A DNA stretch of 48,279 bases, from the NCBI GenBank assembly GCA_003167515.1, contig PMSS01000069.1, positions 1 to 48,279 of the forward strand, given 5' to 3'. The DNA comes from Acidobacterium sp. Its GTDB lineage: Bacteria > Acidobacteriota > Terriglobia > Terriglobales > Acidobacteriaceae. The notes beneath the pieces are model-generated. The model was not told the origin of the DNA and ran no database searches. It saw nothing but the letters and a program-made list of their open reading frames with translations. This document shows positions 46,501 to 48,279 of the stretch, in pieces. The stretch's first letter is position 1. Each line of letters opens with the position of its first letter. The position numbers and the translations under genes were made by a program.

Positions 46501-47729
46501 TACAACTCAGCCGATGTGGCCGCGCTGCCGTCGCCGGAATACCCTGACGCGCCCGTGCTGCCGGCATAGGTGCTGATGGTTCCGCTGGTGTTGACTTTCC
46601 GCACTGTCTCATTGCCGGAGTCCGCAATGTAGAGGTTGCCCGCATAGTCGAGCGCCAGGCTATAGGGCGCGTTCAGCTCCGCGTGAATGGCCGGCCCGCT
46701 GTCGCCGGAGGAGCCCGCAACGCCAGTTGCATTGCCAGCGATCGTAGCAATATTCCCGGTGGCCACCATAACCTCGCGCACCGCGTTGTTGTCGGTATCC
46801 GCGATATACAGGTCGCCCGCCGTATCTACGGTGACGTTCTGGGGCGAGTTCAGAGTTGACGCAGTGGCCGCGCTTCCGTCTCCCGTGTAGCCCGGCGTTC
46901 CGTTGCCGGCGACCGTAACGATGTTCCCTGTCGTCAGGTTCACTCTGCGAACAACGTTGTTATTCGTATCCGCGATATAAAGGTTGCCGGCGCCGTCGAT
47001 CGCAATGTCGCCCGGCTGGTTCAGCGACGTGCTCGTTGCCACCGTCGCCGCCGCGTCATAGCCAGCGCTCCCATTCCCGGCCACTGTGGTAATCGTCCCC
47101 GCATTCGGCCCCGCGGCGAAAACTTCGCGCACCCGGTTGTGGTGCGAGTCCGCGATGAACAGATCGCCCGCTCCATCGAATGCGACTCCAGAAGGGAGAT
47201 ACAGATCCGCCTGAGTTGCAGGCTGGCCGTCGTTCACCTTCGTCCAGGCGCCATCCTGGCCGGCCACGATGCTGATTGCTCCCGGCACCATCACGCCCAG
47301 CGAACCTTCTCCGATGCCTGTCAGGAATGCCGTGCCCAGCGTGTTGTTGCCCGCATCCAGCAGCACCACGGCGCCGTTGCGCGGCCCCGGATACTTTGGA
47401 AGGAACGCCACCGTCACCGAGCAGGAGCCGGAACTGATCCCCGCGCAATTGTCCGTGCCGGATTCGGTGAAGTCCAGATTCGGCGCACCCAGGGTCAGCA
47501 CTTCGACCTTAGCCACCGTCCCCGCATTCTGCACGCTCACCGTGACGGTTTGTGCCGTCGGCGTGGAAGTTCCCACGGCTGTCGGAGCGAAAATCGTCTG
47601 GGCCTGCGCCGTGAAAGCACCCATCATTCCAAAGGCCGCAAGGGTCATCAGGACAGGAAATAACGTTTTCGTAAACAGGGCCGTCAGAGCGCGTCTTGAA
47701 GCCAGGCAGAAGCAAGGCAGAACCGACAT
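43578..47729 (-). CDS. Large NHL-repeat / bacterial Ig-like repeat surface protein
   Basis: Signal peptide; tandem NHL units (TTVAGNGSAGYDA...LNQPGDIAIDGAGNLYIADTNNNVVRRV); about six Ig-like repeats (VTLTATV...GTVNFYNGSTLLG...TITAGYQGDAND); C-terminal TM hairpin. Confidence 0.86.
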   Translation of the reverse strand: MSVLPCFCLASRRALTALFTKTLFPVLMTLAAFGMMGAFTAQAQTIFAPTAVGTSTPTAQTVTVSVQNAGTVAKVEVLTLGAPNLDFTESGTDNCAGISSGSCSVTVAFLPKYPGPRNGAVVLLDAGNNTLGTAFLTGIGEGSLGVMVPGAISIVAGQDGAWTKVNDGQPATQADLYLPSGVAFDGAGDLFIADSHHNRVREVFAAGPNAGTITTVAGNGSAGYDAAATVATSTSLNQPGDIAIDGAGNLYIADTNNNVVRRVNLTTGNIVTVAGNGTPGYTGDGSAATASTLNSPQNVTVDTAGDLYIADTDNNAVREVMVATGNIATIAGNATGVAGSSGDSGPAIHAELNAPYSLALDYAGNLYIADSGNETVRKVNTSGTISTYAGSTGASGYSGDGSAATSAELYSPLGVACDPAGNVYIADARNYVVRKVNAVAGTITTIAGSNQQVVYGDGKSDYGFGNDQNGDAFSGGGIATGAGIYAPYAIAVDASGNLLIAEYYDHIIRKVAADAATLFFTPELFLNQVSAPQTQIVENDGNAALTLTAIAPDANAAVASGTGACSTTASLAVDAQCTVSAEFAPTSTATPLPDPLVGNVNLTGNPADSPLDISVVGQALGLNGAIVTLSSSLNPAPYGQTVTLNVSVKQDPNSSQGTPTGTVTFTDTFQGKTNPLGTAQTLNGAGNASLQLSTLAVGTHVITANYSGDTYYSASASNPLSQVVQEQVTVTIASSSPNDTSAFASTVTFTATVTVSGGIPVTGSVTFYNGATYLGSGTLNGSGVATYATAGLPVGSNPITASYTDSNNVSASSPPLTQIVEQTTMTTLASSVNPSIHGSPVTFTAVVVATGTIVPAGTVAFYDGTTQIGTGTLAASGTASATATFQTSTLSAGAHTISATYAGDKNDFSSTSATLTQTVNIASTTTALTASADPAIAGKTVTLTATVTANAGVAAGTVNFYNGSTLLGAGALNASGVATLSTSTLAVGAYTITAGYQGDANDTASTSAGLALTVIQATTSVKLTASSASVVVTNSVTLTATVAGNGGVPTGNVTFFDGTNTLASLAVNGNGVATYSTSSLAVGQHTITATYGGDANDAGSNSTAVTVTVTAYGTQTSLAASATSLTTDQELTLLTTTTSTSGGPVTGTITYMNGTATLGSATVGTNGTATLTINPSQGSYSITAHYSGDALNAPSVSNAVSVTVAQATEFTIALNPTTLSIPTTQSATVTINLGSENDFTDKIALGCDSLPYSVTCNFASNDLSLNANGTASVQLTVDTNSPLASGTQAKNEMPGSGNGLLAACVFPGAALFGFAFWRFRKQAAALRVLVLIAMLAGTTFLMAGCGGFSLNSAKPGNYVIQVTATGEQTGVTHVANLTVTVTQ

Positions 47730-47992
47730 GCTGATTCCTCGTTGTGATTTCTCTGCCGAAGCTCCGCAGGCGGGATGGCGAATCAGGCAGAGGGCAGCAG
47801 GGAGAGCTCCTGACTTATCGGCAGCTTGATGCGCTCGTTACAGTCAGTCCCTGTTACCAATATGCTCGAACCGTAACACGTTAAGTCACCTTAAGAGAAT
47901 TACCTTGGTAAGGGTTCGGTGGTACTTTTGTGCGACTGCGACACAGATGTGTCAGAATCGGGAACGGTTGAGGGAGAACGGGTTACTTCAGG

Positions 47993-48035
47993 GAGGAAAT
48001 TTCCTCAGTTTTTGCACCAGAAAGGCTGCAAAAAC
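47993..48035. promoter_or_regulatory. Inverted-repeat cluster in intergenic region
   Basis: GAGGAAATTTCCTC (47993-48006) and GTTTTTGCA-N10-TGCAAAAAC (48008-48035). Confidence 0.4.
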
Positions 48036-48279
48036 AGAGAATCGGGCCTACTCAGTAGGGTGAGCCCGGGAGGATTTGGGACCTGAGCCGACCAACGCGC
48101 CGCTGGGTTCGCGGTCACGCAGGGCAGGAAGTACCCTAGACCTATATTCCTGGACCTATACGAGGTGAGCGCTGTGAAGCCGAACAGCAAGGGCGTCGAT
48201 CCGGCGCTGCCGACCGTCATCCTGTTAAGCCAGGGTGACGATTGAGGAAGTCCTCAGATGGGATGGTGGGCCCGGAGGG

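Noticed and set aside
48110-48140. CACGCAGGGCAGG resembles part of a c-di-GMP-I riboswitch
   Set aside because: Other conserved segments (GGGCAAACC, GACGCAAAGCC) are absent.

Overview
A 48.3 kb chromosomal window, GC-rich and gene-dense on both strands. Gene content suggests an Acidobacteriota-type genome (inference, not tested). Most of it is ordinary: a GH78 rhamnosidase-like gene, queC and queG, moeA, a fuconolactonase-like amidohydrolase, YihY/BrkB, a cold-shock gene, comF, HNH, a B12-binding radical SAM gene, fabF-acpP, ggt, rmuC, HIT, two APC permeases, thiE, a REC-GGDEF gene, an ECF sigma/anti-sigma/Spy-like operon, rpsA, M28 peptidase, a ParE/RHH toxin-antitoxin pair, accA, CPBP, and a large NHL/Ig-repeat surface protein. 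I recognised no tRNA, rRNA, CRISPR array or IS element. The best candidate for something new is a ~0.9 kb HEPN + unknown-protein module (17537-18312) at the 3' end of fabF. It is bracketed by fabF's own tail and a second 44-bp copy of that tail (41/44 identical; all 3 differences are at third codon positions). This is the footprint expected of integration or gene-end replacement at fabF. Other notable items: a rhomboid homologue lacking both catalytic Ser and His, a LysW-like protein with a poly-Glu tail coupled to a secreted-protein gene, a pentapeptide tandem repeat inside a REC domain, a truncated tandem rmuC paralogue, a structured RNA candidate upstream of the cold-shock gene, and two truncated genes at the left edge. 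All family names come from reading the translations; no database search was run.
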